Assembly (NCBI RefSeq): GCF_001590795.1 | Contig: NZ_JXDL01000001.1 | Location: forward strand, 4,926,534-4,990,533 | DNA: 64,000 nucleotides | From: Bradyrhizobium sp. AT1 | GTDB lineage: Bacteria; Pseudomonadota; Alphaproteobacteria; Rhizobiales; Xanthobacteraceae | Direction: 5' to 3' | In this document: positions 25,762 through 33,506 of the stretch, piece by piece | Position numbering within the stretch: position 1 is the first letter of the stretch | Layout: each line of letters starts with the position of its first letter | The notes under the pieces: generated by a model | Database searches by the model: none | What the model was told of the DNA's origin: nothing | Seen by the model: the letters and a program-made list of their open reading frames with translations, nothing else | Translations under genes and position numbers: made by a program

Positions 25762-26301
25762 ATGCGTATCGATGCGATCTCGATCGGGAAGAACGTACCC
25801 CACGAAGTCAACGTCCTTATCGAAGTCCCCGTGGGCGGCGAACCGATCAAATACGAAATGGACAAGGAAGCCGGCACGCTGGTGGTCGACCGTTTCCTGT
25901 ACACGCCGATGCGTTACCCCGGCAATTACGGCTTCATCCCGCACACGCTGTCCGATGACGGCGATCCCTGCGACGTGCTGATCATCAACACCCGCGCCAT
26001 CATCCCCGGCGCCGTCATGAGCGTGCGCCCGGTCGGCGTGCTGTTCATGGAGGACGAGGCCGGCGGCGACGAGAAGATTCTTGCGGTGCCGTCGTCGAAG
26101 CTGACTCAGCGCTACGACAAGGTGAAATCGTACTCCGACCTGCCCGACATCACGCTGCAGCAGATCCAGCACTTCTTCGAGCACTACAAGGATCTCGAGA
26201 AGGGCAAATGGGTGAAGATCCTGCGCTGGGGCGGCCCGGAGGATGCGCACAAGCTGATCCTCGAAGGCATGGATCGCGAGAAGAAGAAGAAGCAGGGTTG
26301 A
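25762..26301 (+). CDS. ppa: Inorganic pyrophosphatase
   Basis: A 179-residue family I soluble pyrophosphatase, hydrolysing pyrophosphate to phosphate and so pulling biosynthetic reactions forward. The signature DDGDPCDVL near residue 68 holds the metal-binding Asp residues; RYPGNYGFIPHTLSD precedes it and EDEAGGDEKILAV follows. Length and motifs match other alphaproteobacterial Ppa proteins. It has its own upstream region of about 180 bases. Confidence 0.97.
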   Translation: MRIDAISIGKNVPHEVNVLIEVPVGGEPIKYEMDKEAGTLVVDRFLYTPMRYPGNYGFIPHTLSDDGDPCDVLIINTRAIIPGAVMSVRPVGVLFMEDEAGGDEKILAVPSSKLTQRYDKVKSYSDLPDITLQQIQHFFEHYKDLEKGKWVKILRWGGPEDAHKLILEGMDREKKKKQG

Positions 26302-26307
26302 GTTTCT

Positions 26308-26365
26308 GTGTCCCGGACGCGATGCGGCACGAAGTGACGCGTCGCTGAGCCGGGACACATGGCGC
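26308..26365. repeat. Palindromic intergenic repeat, family D copy 2
   Basis: GTGTCCCGGACGCG...CTGAGCCGGGACACATG, an imperfect inverted repeat in the gap between the convergent ppa and folD genes. Confidence 0.6.
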
Positions 26366-26401
26366 GACCGGGCCCCGGCTCAGCCGTGCACGAGAGTTCA
26401 G

Positions 26402-27286
26402 CTACACCGCCGGCTTCGGCAGCCCGGCGATCGCGCAGGCCGCGCGCAGCGTGTTCACCAGCAGGCAGGCCACCGTCATCTGACCGACGCCGCCCGGCAC
26501 CGGCGTGATGGCGCCGGCAACTCCGAGCGCCTCCTGATAGGCGACGTCGCCGACGAGGCGCGTCTTGCCGTCGTCCTTCGGAATCCGGTTGATGCCGACG
26601 TCGATCACGGTCGCGCCCGGCTTCAGCCAGTCGCCGCGCACCATTTCGGGCTTGCCGACCGCAGCATAGACGAGATCGGCCTTCTTCACGAGCCCGGGGA
26701 GATCGCGCGAGCGCGAATGCGCGATCGTCACCGTGGCGTTCTCGTTCAAAAGCAATTGCACCAAGGGACGGCCGACCAGATTGGAGCGGCCGATGACGAT
26801 GGCATTCATGCCTTCCAGCGAAGCCTGCACGCTCTTGGTCAGGATGATGCAGCCGAGCGGCGTGCAGGGCGACAGCGCCTCGAAGCCGCCGGCGAGCCGG
26901 CCGGCATTGTTCGGATGCAGGCCGTCGACGTCTTTGGCGGGATCGATGGCATTGATGACGGCTTCCGTGTTCAACCCCTTCGGCAACGGCAGCTGCACCA
27001 GGATGCCGTGCACGGCCGGATCGCGGTTGAGCTTGGCGACCAGCGCCAGGAGATCTGCCTGCGCGACATCGGCCGGCAGCTTGTGCTCGAACGAGGCCAT
27101 GCCGGCGGCCTGGGTCTGGGTGTGCTTGGAACGGACATAGACCTCGCTGGCGGGGTCGCTGCCGACCAGAACCACCGCAAGGCCCGGCACCAGATTGTGC
27201 TCGCGCTTGACCCGGGCGACCTCCTCAGTGACGCGCGCGCGGAGTTCCGCGGCGATGACTTTTCCATCGATGATTTTGGCGGTCAT
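26402..27286 (-). CDS. folD: Bifunctional methylene-THF dehydrogenase / methenyl-THF cyclohydrolase
   Basis: A 294-residue cytoplasmic enzyme that interconverts 5,10-methylene- and 10-formyl-tetrahydrofolate with NADP. The catalytic segment YVRSKHTQTQAAGM with its Lys lies near residue 51, QLPLPKGLN near 99, KDVDGLHPNNAGRL near 118 and the NADP-binding IGRSNLVGRP near 166. The ending PVPGGVGQMTVACLLVNTL is the second FolD signature. It is the last gene of the run yggT, DUF167 gene, folD, with gaps of 9 and 15 bases. Confidence 0.97.
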   Translation of the reverse strand: MTAKIIDGKVIAAELRARVTEEVARVKREHNLVPGLAVVLVGSDPASEVYVRSKHTQTQAAGMASFEHKLPADVAQADLLALVAKLNRDPAVHGILVQLPLPKGLNTEAVINAIDPAKDVDGLHPNNAGRLAGGFEALSPCTPLGCIILTKSVQASLEGMNAIVIGRSNLVGRPLVQLLLNENATVTIAHSRSRDLPGLVKKADLVYAAVGKPEMVRGDWLKPGATVIDVGINRIPKDDGKTRLVGDVAYQEALGVAGAITPVPGGVGQMTVACLLVNTLRAACAIAGLPKPAV

Positions 27287-27295
27287 GTCAGTTCC

Positions 27296-27655
27296 TCAGT
27301 CAGTCGATTTGGCGTCAGCCGATTTGGCTTGGACGAGCTGGCGCAGGACCTCGCCGAGCCGTGCCGGATCGCCGTCGACCGCGATCTGCTTCAGCCGCGA
27401 GGTTGCCCCCGACAGGAGCCTCACGCTGGCCTTGGGGACGCCAAGCGATTTCGCCAGCAGCACCAGGACGGCCTTGTTGGCCTCGCCGCCATCGGCGATC
27501 GCGCGCACCCGCACCTTGAGCACGCTGCGGCCATCGGCCAGTTGCTCGATCCCATCGATGTCGTCGCGGCCGCCGCGCGGCGTCACGCGCAGCGCGATGC
27601 TGATTCCTGCGGTCGAGTAGCGCCAGGGTTCCTTGAAAGCTTCGTTGGCAACCAA
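27296..27655 (-). CDS. DUF167 / YggU-family protein
   Basis: A 119-residue protein with the family pattern: an early strand SIALRVTPRGGRDDIDG, then LKVRVRAIADGGEANKAVLVLLAKSLGVP and SVRLLSGATSRLKQIAVDGD. The conserved DGGEAN stretch is diagnostic. The fold is known from structures but the role is not. It lies between yggT and folD, an arrangement common in this bacterial class. Confidence 0.9.
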   Translation of the reverse strand: MVANEAFKEPWRYSTAGISIALRVTPRGGRDDIDGIEQLADGRSVLKVRVRAIADGGEANKAVLVLLAKSLGVPKASVRLLSGATSRLKQIAVDGDPARLGEVLRQLVQAKSADAKSTD

Positions 27656-27670
27656 GGCGCCTCAGCCTGC

Positions 27671-27961
27671 TCAGATCACGTTGGGATAGATGTAGTACAG
27701 GATCACCCGCTCGATGAACATGATGATCAGGATCAGAATGATCGGCGAGATGTCGAGGCCGCCGAGGCTGGGCAGGAAATTGCGAATCGGCGCCAGCACC
27801 GGCTCCGTGATCCGGTACAGGAACTCCGCCACCGCCGAGACGAACTGGTTGCGGGTGTTCACGACGTTGAAGGCGATCAGCCAGGACAGGATCGCGGATG
27901 CGATCAGCAGCCAGACGTAGAGGTCGAGCACGATGATGACGATGTCGAGAACGGCACGCAT
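27671..27961 (-). CDS. YggT-family membrane protein
   Basis: A 96-residue integral membrane protein with two hydrophobic hairpin regions. Its motif AILSWLIAFNVVNTRN near residue 24 and PVLAPIRNFLPSLGGLDISPIILILII near 53 match YggT, where PxRxxxPxxGxxDxSP is the signature. The family is linked with cell division, osmotic stress and cation homeostasis in other bacteria, without a proven mechanism. First gene of the operon yggT, DUF167 gene, folD. Confidence 0.92.
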   Translation of the reverse strand: MRAVLDIVIIVLDLYVWLLIASAILSWLIAFNVVNTRNQFVSAVAEFLYRITEPVLAPIRNFLPSLGGLDISPIILILIIMFIERVILYYIYPNVI

Positions 27962-27973
27962 GATTTTTCAGGG

Positions 27974-28005
27974 CTCTGGCTTTTGAAGACTCTGGCTTTT
28001 GAAGA
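27974..28005. repeat. 16-base tandem repeat upstream of yggT
   Basis: CTCTGGCTTTTGAAGA occurs twice in exact tandem (27974-27989, 27990-28005), 12 bases before the yggT start codon, so it lies in the leader or ribosome-binding region. Confidence 0.85.
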
Positions 28006-28109
28006 CTGGCTGCGGTCGGAAGTGACGCCTTTTGCTAGATATCGGTTCCCCCCTCCCCAAACAAGGGAAGTCGGCGCCCCGAATGGCTAAAACCGGGTGA
28101 CACCCGTCC

Positions 28110-28137
28110 TTGACTTGACCTTGGCGGGGACTTAAAT
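28110..28137 (+). promoter_or_regulatory. Predicted sigma-70-type promoter of tRNA-Ala
   Basis: TTGACT at 28110-28115 and TTAAAT at 28132-28137, 16 bases apart and about 40 bases before the tRNA start. It is the best -35/-10 pair in the region and matches the rhizobial consensus. Confidence 0.5.
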
Positions 28138-28179
28138 GGCGCCCGGTTGTCGGCCGCGTTTACCAGAGCGGCCAGCAAA

Positions 28180-28255
<76 letters not shown>

Positions 28256-28343
28256 GCCTTCGCAGGCTACGCCTGCTTCGGCTCGGCAAGCCCTTTCGTA
28301 GCGAAGGCTGCCGCGGCGAAGCCCGCAGGGCGAAGCCGGGCTC
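28256..28343. repeat. GC-rich inverted repeat after tRNA-Ala
   Basis: CCTTCGCAGGC at the start pairs with the later GTAGCGAAGG, followed by a second hairpin GCCCGCAGGGCGAAGCCGGGC. It begins directly after the tRNA 3' end and is followed by the convergent enoyl-CoA hydratase gene. Confidence 0.6.
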
Positions 28344-28359
28344 TATCCAAACCTCCCCC

Positions 28360-29172
28360 CTACCTCCCCGTAAACCGCGGCGGCCGCTTCTCCATGAAGC
28401 TCGCCACGCCTTCCCGGAAATCGCTGCCGGCCAGCGCCACCATCATCTCCCGGTTGGCTTCGATCGTCGCCTCGGCCATGGTCTGGAACGGCACTTCGTA
28501 GAGCTGGCGCTTGATCACGGCCATCGCGCTTGGCGAGACGAAATCCGCGAGATCGCGTGCATAGGCGTAGGTCTCCTCGCGGAGCTTCTCAGGGGAGCAG
28601 AGCCGGTTGACCAGCCCGATCCGAAAGGCTTCCTCGCTCGACACCCGGCGCGCTGACAGCAACATATCCATCGCATTGGCGTGGCCGACGATGCGCGGCA
28701 GCATCCAGCTGATGCCATGCTCGGCGATCAGCCCGCGTCGCGCGAAAGCGGTGGTGAACACCGTGTTGTCGGCGGCAAAGCGAAGGTCGCAATAGAGCGC
28801 GTGGACGAGGCCGATGCCGGCGGTCGCGCCGTTGAGCATGGCGATGACAGGCTTCTTGATCGACGGATAATAGCCATAGCGCGTCTGCCAATCCGGCCGG
28901 CGGTTCATGTCGAACGGCGGCAGGTTCGAGGCGCGCCTGACGTCGTCGGGGTCGAGCCCCTTCAACGCATCCATGTCGGCACCGGCGCAAAAGCCGCGGC
29001 CGGCGCCGGTGAGGATGATGACGCGAACATTGTCGTCGGCGCTCGACGCTTCCATGGCATGACGCACGTCGCGTTCCATGATCGGGGTCCACGCATTCAT
29101 GCGATCAGGACGATTGAGCGTGATGGTCGCGATCTTGTCGCTGACGTCGTAGAGGATGTGTTCATAGGCCAT
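28360..29172 (-). CDS. Enoyl-CoA hydratase/isomerase family protein
   Basis: A 270-residue crotonase-fold enzyme. The oxyanion-hole segment GRGFCAGADMD lies near residue 63, and NGATAGIGLVHALYCDLRFAAD near 107 carries the second oxyanion-hole glycine. Only one of the two usual catalytic acids is evident: FARRGLIAEHGISWMLPRIVG has a Glu near residue 142. The substrate may be an enoyl-CoA or a related thioester. ATG at 29172 begins MAYEHILYDVSDKIATITLNRP, the usual family N-terminus; the frame continues upstream but lacks family similarity. Confidence 0.88.
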   Translation of the reverse strand: MAYEHILYDVSDKIATITLNRPDRMNAWTPIMERDVRHAMEASSADDNVRVIILTGAGRGFCAGADMDALKGLDPDDVRRASNLPPFDMNRRPDWQTRYGYYPSIKKPVIAMLNGATAGIGLVHALYCDLRFAADNTVFTTAFARRGLIAEHGISWMLPRIVGHANAMDMLLSARRVSSEEAFRIGLVNRLCSPEKLREETYAYARDLADFVSPSAMAVIKRQLYEVPFQTMAEATIEANREMMVALAGSDFREGVASFMEKRPPRFTGR

Positions 29173-29290
29173 GACGCTCTCCCTGGTTTGCCGGCGCGTT
29201 CGCGCGCTCGTTGGGATCGAGCCTAGCATGACCGGGGGAGGCAAGAACTTGCGCCAAGAAACTGCGCTAGAAACTGCGCTGAGGCGCGGC

Positions 29291-30091
29291 TTACTCGGCG
29301 GCTTGCGCCAGCACCGGCCGGCGCGCCAGCCAGCCGTCGATGAAATGATCGAGCCAGGCCCGCTCTGCGGCATCGTACACGGCACGATCCGCGAAATGGT
29401 GGTGCCGCTGCCGCGCCCCGGGCGCGCTGAAGCCGTCATAGCCGCGCGTCGTCCAGCGATGCATCATCGCGTAGGTCACGTCAGGATGAAACTGCACGCC
29501 GAAGGCATTGCCGGCGCGGAATGCCTGCACCGGAAAATCGTCGCCTTCCGCGAGCAACTCGGCGCCGGCAGGCAACTCGAATCCCTCGCGATGCCAGTGA
29601 TAGACCTGATCCGGCCAGGCAGGGCACAGCGCGCGGCCCGCGGCTGTGGGGCGGATCGGATAATAACCGATCTGGGTCAGCGCCTCGGCATGCGGCGCGA
29701 CGCGCGCCCCGAACTGCATCGCCAGCATCTGGGCGCCAAGGCAGATGCCCAGGAACGGCCGCTGCTCGCGGAGCGGAATTTCGATCCAGTCGATCTCGCG
29801 GCGAATATAGTCGTCGGAATCATTGGCGCTCATCGGGCCGCCGAAGAAGACGGCGCCAGCATGCTGATCGAGCGTGTCGGGCAGGGGATCGCCAAAGCGC
29901 GGACGGCGGATGTCGAGGCGATGGCCGAGCGCGCGCAAGGCATTGCCGACGCGGCCGGGGGTCGAGGATTCCTGGTGCAGGACAATGAGAACCGGCAGGC
30001 CGCTTATCGCCTCAGAGGCAGTCGCGCCGGGCGTCCTTCGCGGGAAGGGCACCAATTCTCCGCCACCAAACCTGTCCGTCCGGAACGACAT
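29291..30091 (-). CDS. Class I glutamine amidotransferase-like protein
   Basis: A 266-residue protein with the class I amidotransferase fold: nucleophile Cys in FLGICLGAQML near residue 112 and His in FGVQFHPDVTY near 198. In typical members the third residue is Glu (HPE); here it is Asp (HPD). FFGGPMSAND, a common GuaA-like segment, precedes the Cys. No synthetase domain is attached, so it resembles stand-alone GMP-synthase-like amidotransferases of unknown substrate, including gamma-glutamyl hydrolase types. The precise start is uncertain; the first 25 residues are not conserved-looking. Confidence 0.82.
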   Translation of the reverse strand: MSFRTDRFGGGELVPFPRRTPGATASEAISGLPVLIVLHQESSTPGRVGNALRALGHRLDIRRPRFGDPLPDTLDQHAGAVFFGGPMSANDSDDYIRREIDWIEIPLREQRPFLGICLGAQMLAMQFGARVAPHAEALTQIGYYPIRPTAAGRALCPAWPDQVYHWHREGFELPAGAELLAEGDDFPVQAFRAGNAFGVQFHPDVTYAMMHRWTTRGYDGFSAPGARQRHHHFADRAVYDAAERAWLDHFIDGWLARRPVLAQAAE

Positions 30092-30215
30092 TGTCCTTGC
30101 GAAAGCTGTTAGGTCAGACTGCCAGCATAACTAAGCGATCGTTAATTTCGTGTGAGTTCGCGCACACTGCTCAAGAGAAGCAAGCTCCGGGCCAATACGG
30201 TCGCCCGAGCTGACC

Positions 30216-30995
30216 TTAGTGCCTCTGCCTCTGGAACCGGCTGGTGGCAGCCAGGATGAAGCCCCGCGGGAAAAAGCGCAGCGCAAATGGCACGATCTTG
30301 ATGCCCAGACCGGGCAGCACTGCCCGTTTGTTCGCCATCAGGCCACGATAGGCCTGCGCTGCGACATCGGCGGCGGAAACGTTAAGCAGGGCTGTATCGT
30401 GTCCGGAGCCGACGCCGGCGCGCGCCTGGAATTCGGTGGGCACCGGGCCCGGACAAAGGACCGTGACGCGAACACCGCGCGGGGCGAGCTCCGCGCGCAG
30501 CGCTTCGGTGAAGGAAATCACGTAGGCCTTGGACGCATAGTAGACGGCCATGCCGGGGCCCGGCAGGAAGCCTGCGACCGAGCCGACATTGAGAAGACCG
30601 CCCTTGTTCTTGATGAGCTGATCGGCGAAGCGCAGCGACAAATCCGTCAGAGCCCGCACGTTGACATCGACAATCCCGATCTGCGCGTCGCGATCGCGCT
30701 CGATGGCATCACCGAACACCCCGAAACCGGCATTGTTGACGAGGTGATCGAGCTCGACGCCTTCGGCGGCGAGCGCCGCCGCAATCGTCTCGCCGGCGCT
30801 CATGTCCTGGAGATCGCAGGCAATCACGATCGGCTTCTTGCCGCCCTTGGCGGTGAGCTCGTTCGCGAGCGCCTCGAGCCGATCCGCGCGCCGCGCCGTC
30901 AACGCCAGGCGATGTCCATTGGCGGCAAACACGCGCGCCAGCTCCGTGCCTATGCCCGCCGAGGCCCCGGTGATCAACGTTACCCGCTCAGTCAC
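30216..30995 (-). CDS. Short-chain dehydrogenase/reductase
   Basis: A 259-residue oxidoreductase. The NAD(P)-binding motif TGASAGIGTELA is at residues 9-20, NNAG in HLVNNAGFGVFG near 90, and the catalytic Ser and YxxxK in NVGSVAGFLPGPGMAVYYASKAY near 138-158. VLCPGPVPTEF follows. This subfamily (DltE/YqjQ-like) usually ends with a short hydrophobic stretch, here FALRFFPRGFILAATSRF, which may bind the membrane. Three 14-base direct repeats precede the start. Confidence 0.88.
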   Translation of the reverse strand: MTERVTLITGASAGIGTELARVFAANGHRLALTARRADRLEALANELTAKGGKKPIVIACDLQDMSAGETIAAALAAEGVELDHLVNNAGFGVFGDAIERDRDAQIGIVDVNVRALTDLSLRFADQLIKNKGGLLNVGSVAGFLPGPGMAVYYASKAYVISFTEALRAELAPRGVRVTVLCPGPVPTEFQARAGVGSGHDTALLNVSAADVAAQAYRGLMANKRAVLPGLGIKIVPFALRFFPRGFILAATSRFQRQRH

Positions 30996-31003
30996 GATTC
31001 AAC

Positions 31004-31045
31004 TCTTGACCTAAGTCTCTTGATCCAAGTCTTTTGACCCAAGTC
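31004..31045. repeat. Three 14-base direct repeats upstream of the short-chain dehydrogenase gene
   Basis: TCTTGACCTAAGTC, TCTTGATCCAAGTC and TTTTGACCCAAGTC stand in exact tandem, 8 bases before the start codon of the minus-strand gene. The copies differ at a few positions, unlike a recent slippage. The ribosome-binding site AAGAG on the minus strand lies in the first copy. Confidence 0.85.
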
Positions 31046-31261
31046 TCTCGAAGAAGATTTTGGGCCCGCAATGGCGGAACGAGAGCATAGGCCGTGCGCG
31101 ACAGGCAAGCGGCACTGGCAGCATGGCCGCTTGAGCGGAGATCAGGGACGGCAGGAAAACCGCGGATTTGCGGATGAATCCGGGCGCGAGGCGGCCGGCA
31201 AATACATTAAAGTTTCGTCATGTGAGCGGCACAACCGGCCACCCGCGCAGGTAGCACGGGG

Positions 31262-31750
31262 TCAGCCACCGACCGCGCTATCCTTCAGCTGACTGCCGGC
31301 ACGGTCCGCAATGGCGTGCTTCAGCTCGATCCGGTCGCGCTGGGAAATCCCGAGCAGGTCGGAGGCGCGCCAGACGACGTTGTCTTCGAATTCGGAGACC
31401 TGGCCGTCGGCATAGACCAGCTCCCACATCATCCGGACGACGCGCTTGCGGCCCTCTTCGTCGAGCGAGCGCATGATGACACTGGTGAAGCGATAGAGAT
31501 CCACCGCCTCACCCTCGACCTGGGTGGCGTCCGCGATCAGGCGATCCGCAGTGCCGTGGTCGAGCCCGAAATGGCTCTCGATCAGGCTGTGCAGCTTGCG
31601 CTGCTCGGCCGCCGTCGGCTGACCGTCCAGCGAGACAACGTGGACCAGCAGCGCCGTCGCGGCCAACCGATAATCGCTCTCACCGAACGTGCGGCTCTGG
31701 TCGTGAGGGGCGACTATGTCGGTGATGAATTGGCGGAGGCCGTCGAGCAT
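31262..31750 (-). CDS. TerB-like (tellurite-resistance TerB domain) protein
   Basis: A 162-residue helical protein of the TerB/DjlA-N type. ATALLVHVVSLDGQPTAAEQRKLHSLI near residue 30 and MWELVYADGQVSEFEDNVVWRASDLLGIS near 107 are two repeats of the family's metal-binding acidic motif (ADGxxxxxE). TerB proteins sense or bind divalent cations; tellurite resistance itself needs other ter genes, which are not here. Transcribed alone. Confidence 0.85.
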   Translation of the reverse strand: MLDGLRQFITDIVAPHDQSRTFGESDYRLAATALLVHVVSLDGQPTAAEQRKLHSLIESHFGLDHGTADRLIADATQVEGEAVDLYRFTSVIMRSLDEEGRKRVVRMMWELVYADGQVSEFEDNVVWRASDLLGISQRDRIELKHAIADRAGSQLKDSAVGG

Positions 31751-31910
31751 GAGATCCTACCGAAATCGATGCGCCGCGAGGGGCGGCTGTTACAGCATTA
31801 TATGAGCAGGAACCTCAACCGGCGCAACGTGCGTCAGTTCCGCGCGCGCATTACGTTTCGGCAATCTGGGTGTCGTCAATCGGACGCGATGCTCAAGCTG
31901 AGCCTCCAGC

Positions 31911-32039
31911 TGTCGTCCCCGCGAACGCGAGGACCCATAACCACAGGGTTTCGTTTGGCGATGACTTAGGCAACGACCATCTGGCCCATTTTAGACATCA
32001 CGCGGTATGGGCCCCTGCGTTCGCAGGGGCGACAGCGAG
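31911..32039. repeat. Palindromic intergenic repeat, family E
   Basis: The arm TGTCGTCCCCGCGAACGCGAGGACCCATA pairs with TATGGGCCCCTGCGTTCGCAGGGGCGACAG, with about 65 bases between. It fills much of the 295-base gap between the TerB-like gene and the cyclase gene. Confidence 0.75.
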
Positions 32040-32045
32040 AATCGA

Positions 32046-33455
32046 TCACGGAATCTCGTACACCACCATCTTGTCGGCGATGCCGCGCAGCGCGGCCTGT
32101 TTCTGGATCGGCTTGATCTCGCGCTGCTGAAGTATTTCCGCAACAGCCGGCGCATCCAGCACGGGGCCGGTGATGTGAATCTCCTGCGCGGTCGACAGGC
32201 TCTGGACGCGGGCGGCGATGTTGACGGTCTGGCCAAAATAATCCTGCCGCTCGTTGAGCATTACCGCGAGACACGGACCTTCATGGATGCCGATCTTGAC
32301 GATGAGATCGTCGGTGCCGCGCTGCTTGTTGAGCTCGTCCATAGCCGCGCGCATCCGCAAGCCTGCGACGATGGCGTGCTCGGGTCTGACGAAGGTCGCC
32401 ATCACAGCATCGCCGATGGTCTTTACCACCGCGCCCTTCTCGGAGGAGATGATTTCGAGCAGCGCATGGAAATGCGCACGCACGAGATCGAAGGCGGCGA
32501 GATCGCCGACCCGCTCATAGAGCGCGGTCGAGCCCTTCAGATCGGTGAACAGGAAGGTGAGCGAGGTGATCTGGAGGCGCTGGTCGAGACTGAGATTGTC
32601 CGCCTTGAAGACGTCGCGAAAGGTCTGGTTCGACAGCATCCGCTTGGCGGTGAGGAACGGCTTGCGCTTGCCGATGAGATGGTGAAGCGCCTCGGCCGCG
32701 ATGAACACCGACGGCAGCACGCGCACGCCGGCCTGGTTCTCCAGAGACAGCCGCAGCGGACCGGGCCGCATGGTCGTGGTGCCCGTCGGGGCCTGCACCC
32801 TGTTGTACATGATGGCGAGCTGCTGACGGTCCTTGGTCGGCTCGCCCTGGACGTCGATGAAATGGGCGGCGTGCGTCACCGGCTCGAAGATGATGACGAA
32901 GTCATCAGGCAGCTGCAGCGACATGGTCGCCTTTTCGCCGGCCGGCAGCTCCATGGTGTCGAGCGTCACCTCGTTGGCGAGCGTCGCGAAGGATTCCTTG
33001 TTGAAGTCGACGCCGGAGCTCCAGAACACCTGCTTGAAATATTCCCAGACCGGAAGCGTATCGGGATCGTGCGCCGCGATGCGCCGGACCCGCGGGTTCA
33101 CCGTGAAGGAGACCTCGACCTGATCGTCGACGGAAGCCTTGTAGCCGCAAGCGCACAGCGCGCAGTGATAGTCGTCGGGCTTGAGCGCCTTCAAGGTCGT
33201 ATGCGCGCCGAGCACACCGCCGCAGCCCGGACAGAGCACGTTCCAGCCGAGGTCGAACAGGCCGAGCCGCGCCGCGTGCAGGAAGGCCGAGATCGCGTGC
33301 TCTTCGTCGACGGCATGCTGCGTGGCGAAGTCGAGGACATTGACGCGGTTGAGCTCGTGATCCTCGCCGTCCTCGATCAGACGCGCGATCGCATCGACCA
33401 CCTTCGCATCGGCGGTCTGCTTGAGGACGGAAAACTGGGCCTGAATGTCGCTCAT
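32046..33455 (-). CDS. DUF5939 / class III adenylate or guanylate cyclase
   Basis: A 469-residue soluble protein. The N-terminal 290 residues carry a DUF5939-type region that contains a probable zinc site (CPGCGG near residue 74 and CALCACG near 97). The cyclase domain starts near residue 295: metal-binding Asp in FLFTDLKGST, Lys and second Asp in VVKTIGDAVM, and DYFGQTVNIAARVQ with the Asn and Arg that hold the transition state. It should make cAMP, or cGMP. No transmembrane helix or kinase is present. A second class III cyclase lies at 49199-50278. Confidence 0.9.
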   Translation of the reverse strand: MSDIQAQFSVLKQTADAKVVDAIARLIEDGEDHELNRVNVLDFATQHAVDEEHAISAFLHAARLGLFDLGWNVLCPGCGGVLGAHTTLKALKPDDYHCALCACGYKASVDDQVEVSFTVNPRVRRIAAHDPDTLPVWEYFKQVFWSSGVDFNKESFATLANEVTLDTMELPAGEKATMSLQLPDDFVIIFEPVTHAAHFIDVQGEPTKDRQQLAIMYNRVQAPTGTTTMRPGPLRLSLENQAGVRVLPSVFIAAEALHHLIGKRKPFLTAKRMLSNQTFRDVFKADNLSLDQRLQITSLTFLFTDLKGSTALYERVGDLAAFDLVRAHFHALLEIISSEKGAVVKTIGDAVMATFVRPEHAIVAGLRMRAAMDELNKQRGTDDLIVKIGIHEGPCLAVMLNERQDYFGQTVNIAARVQSLSTAQEIHITGPVLDAPAVAEILQQREIKPIQKQAALRGIADKMVVYEIP

Positions 33456-33506
33456 GGCGGGACTCTATCTAGGGTGCATCACGCCATCGGCCAGACGAAG
33501 GGCCTG

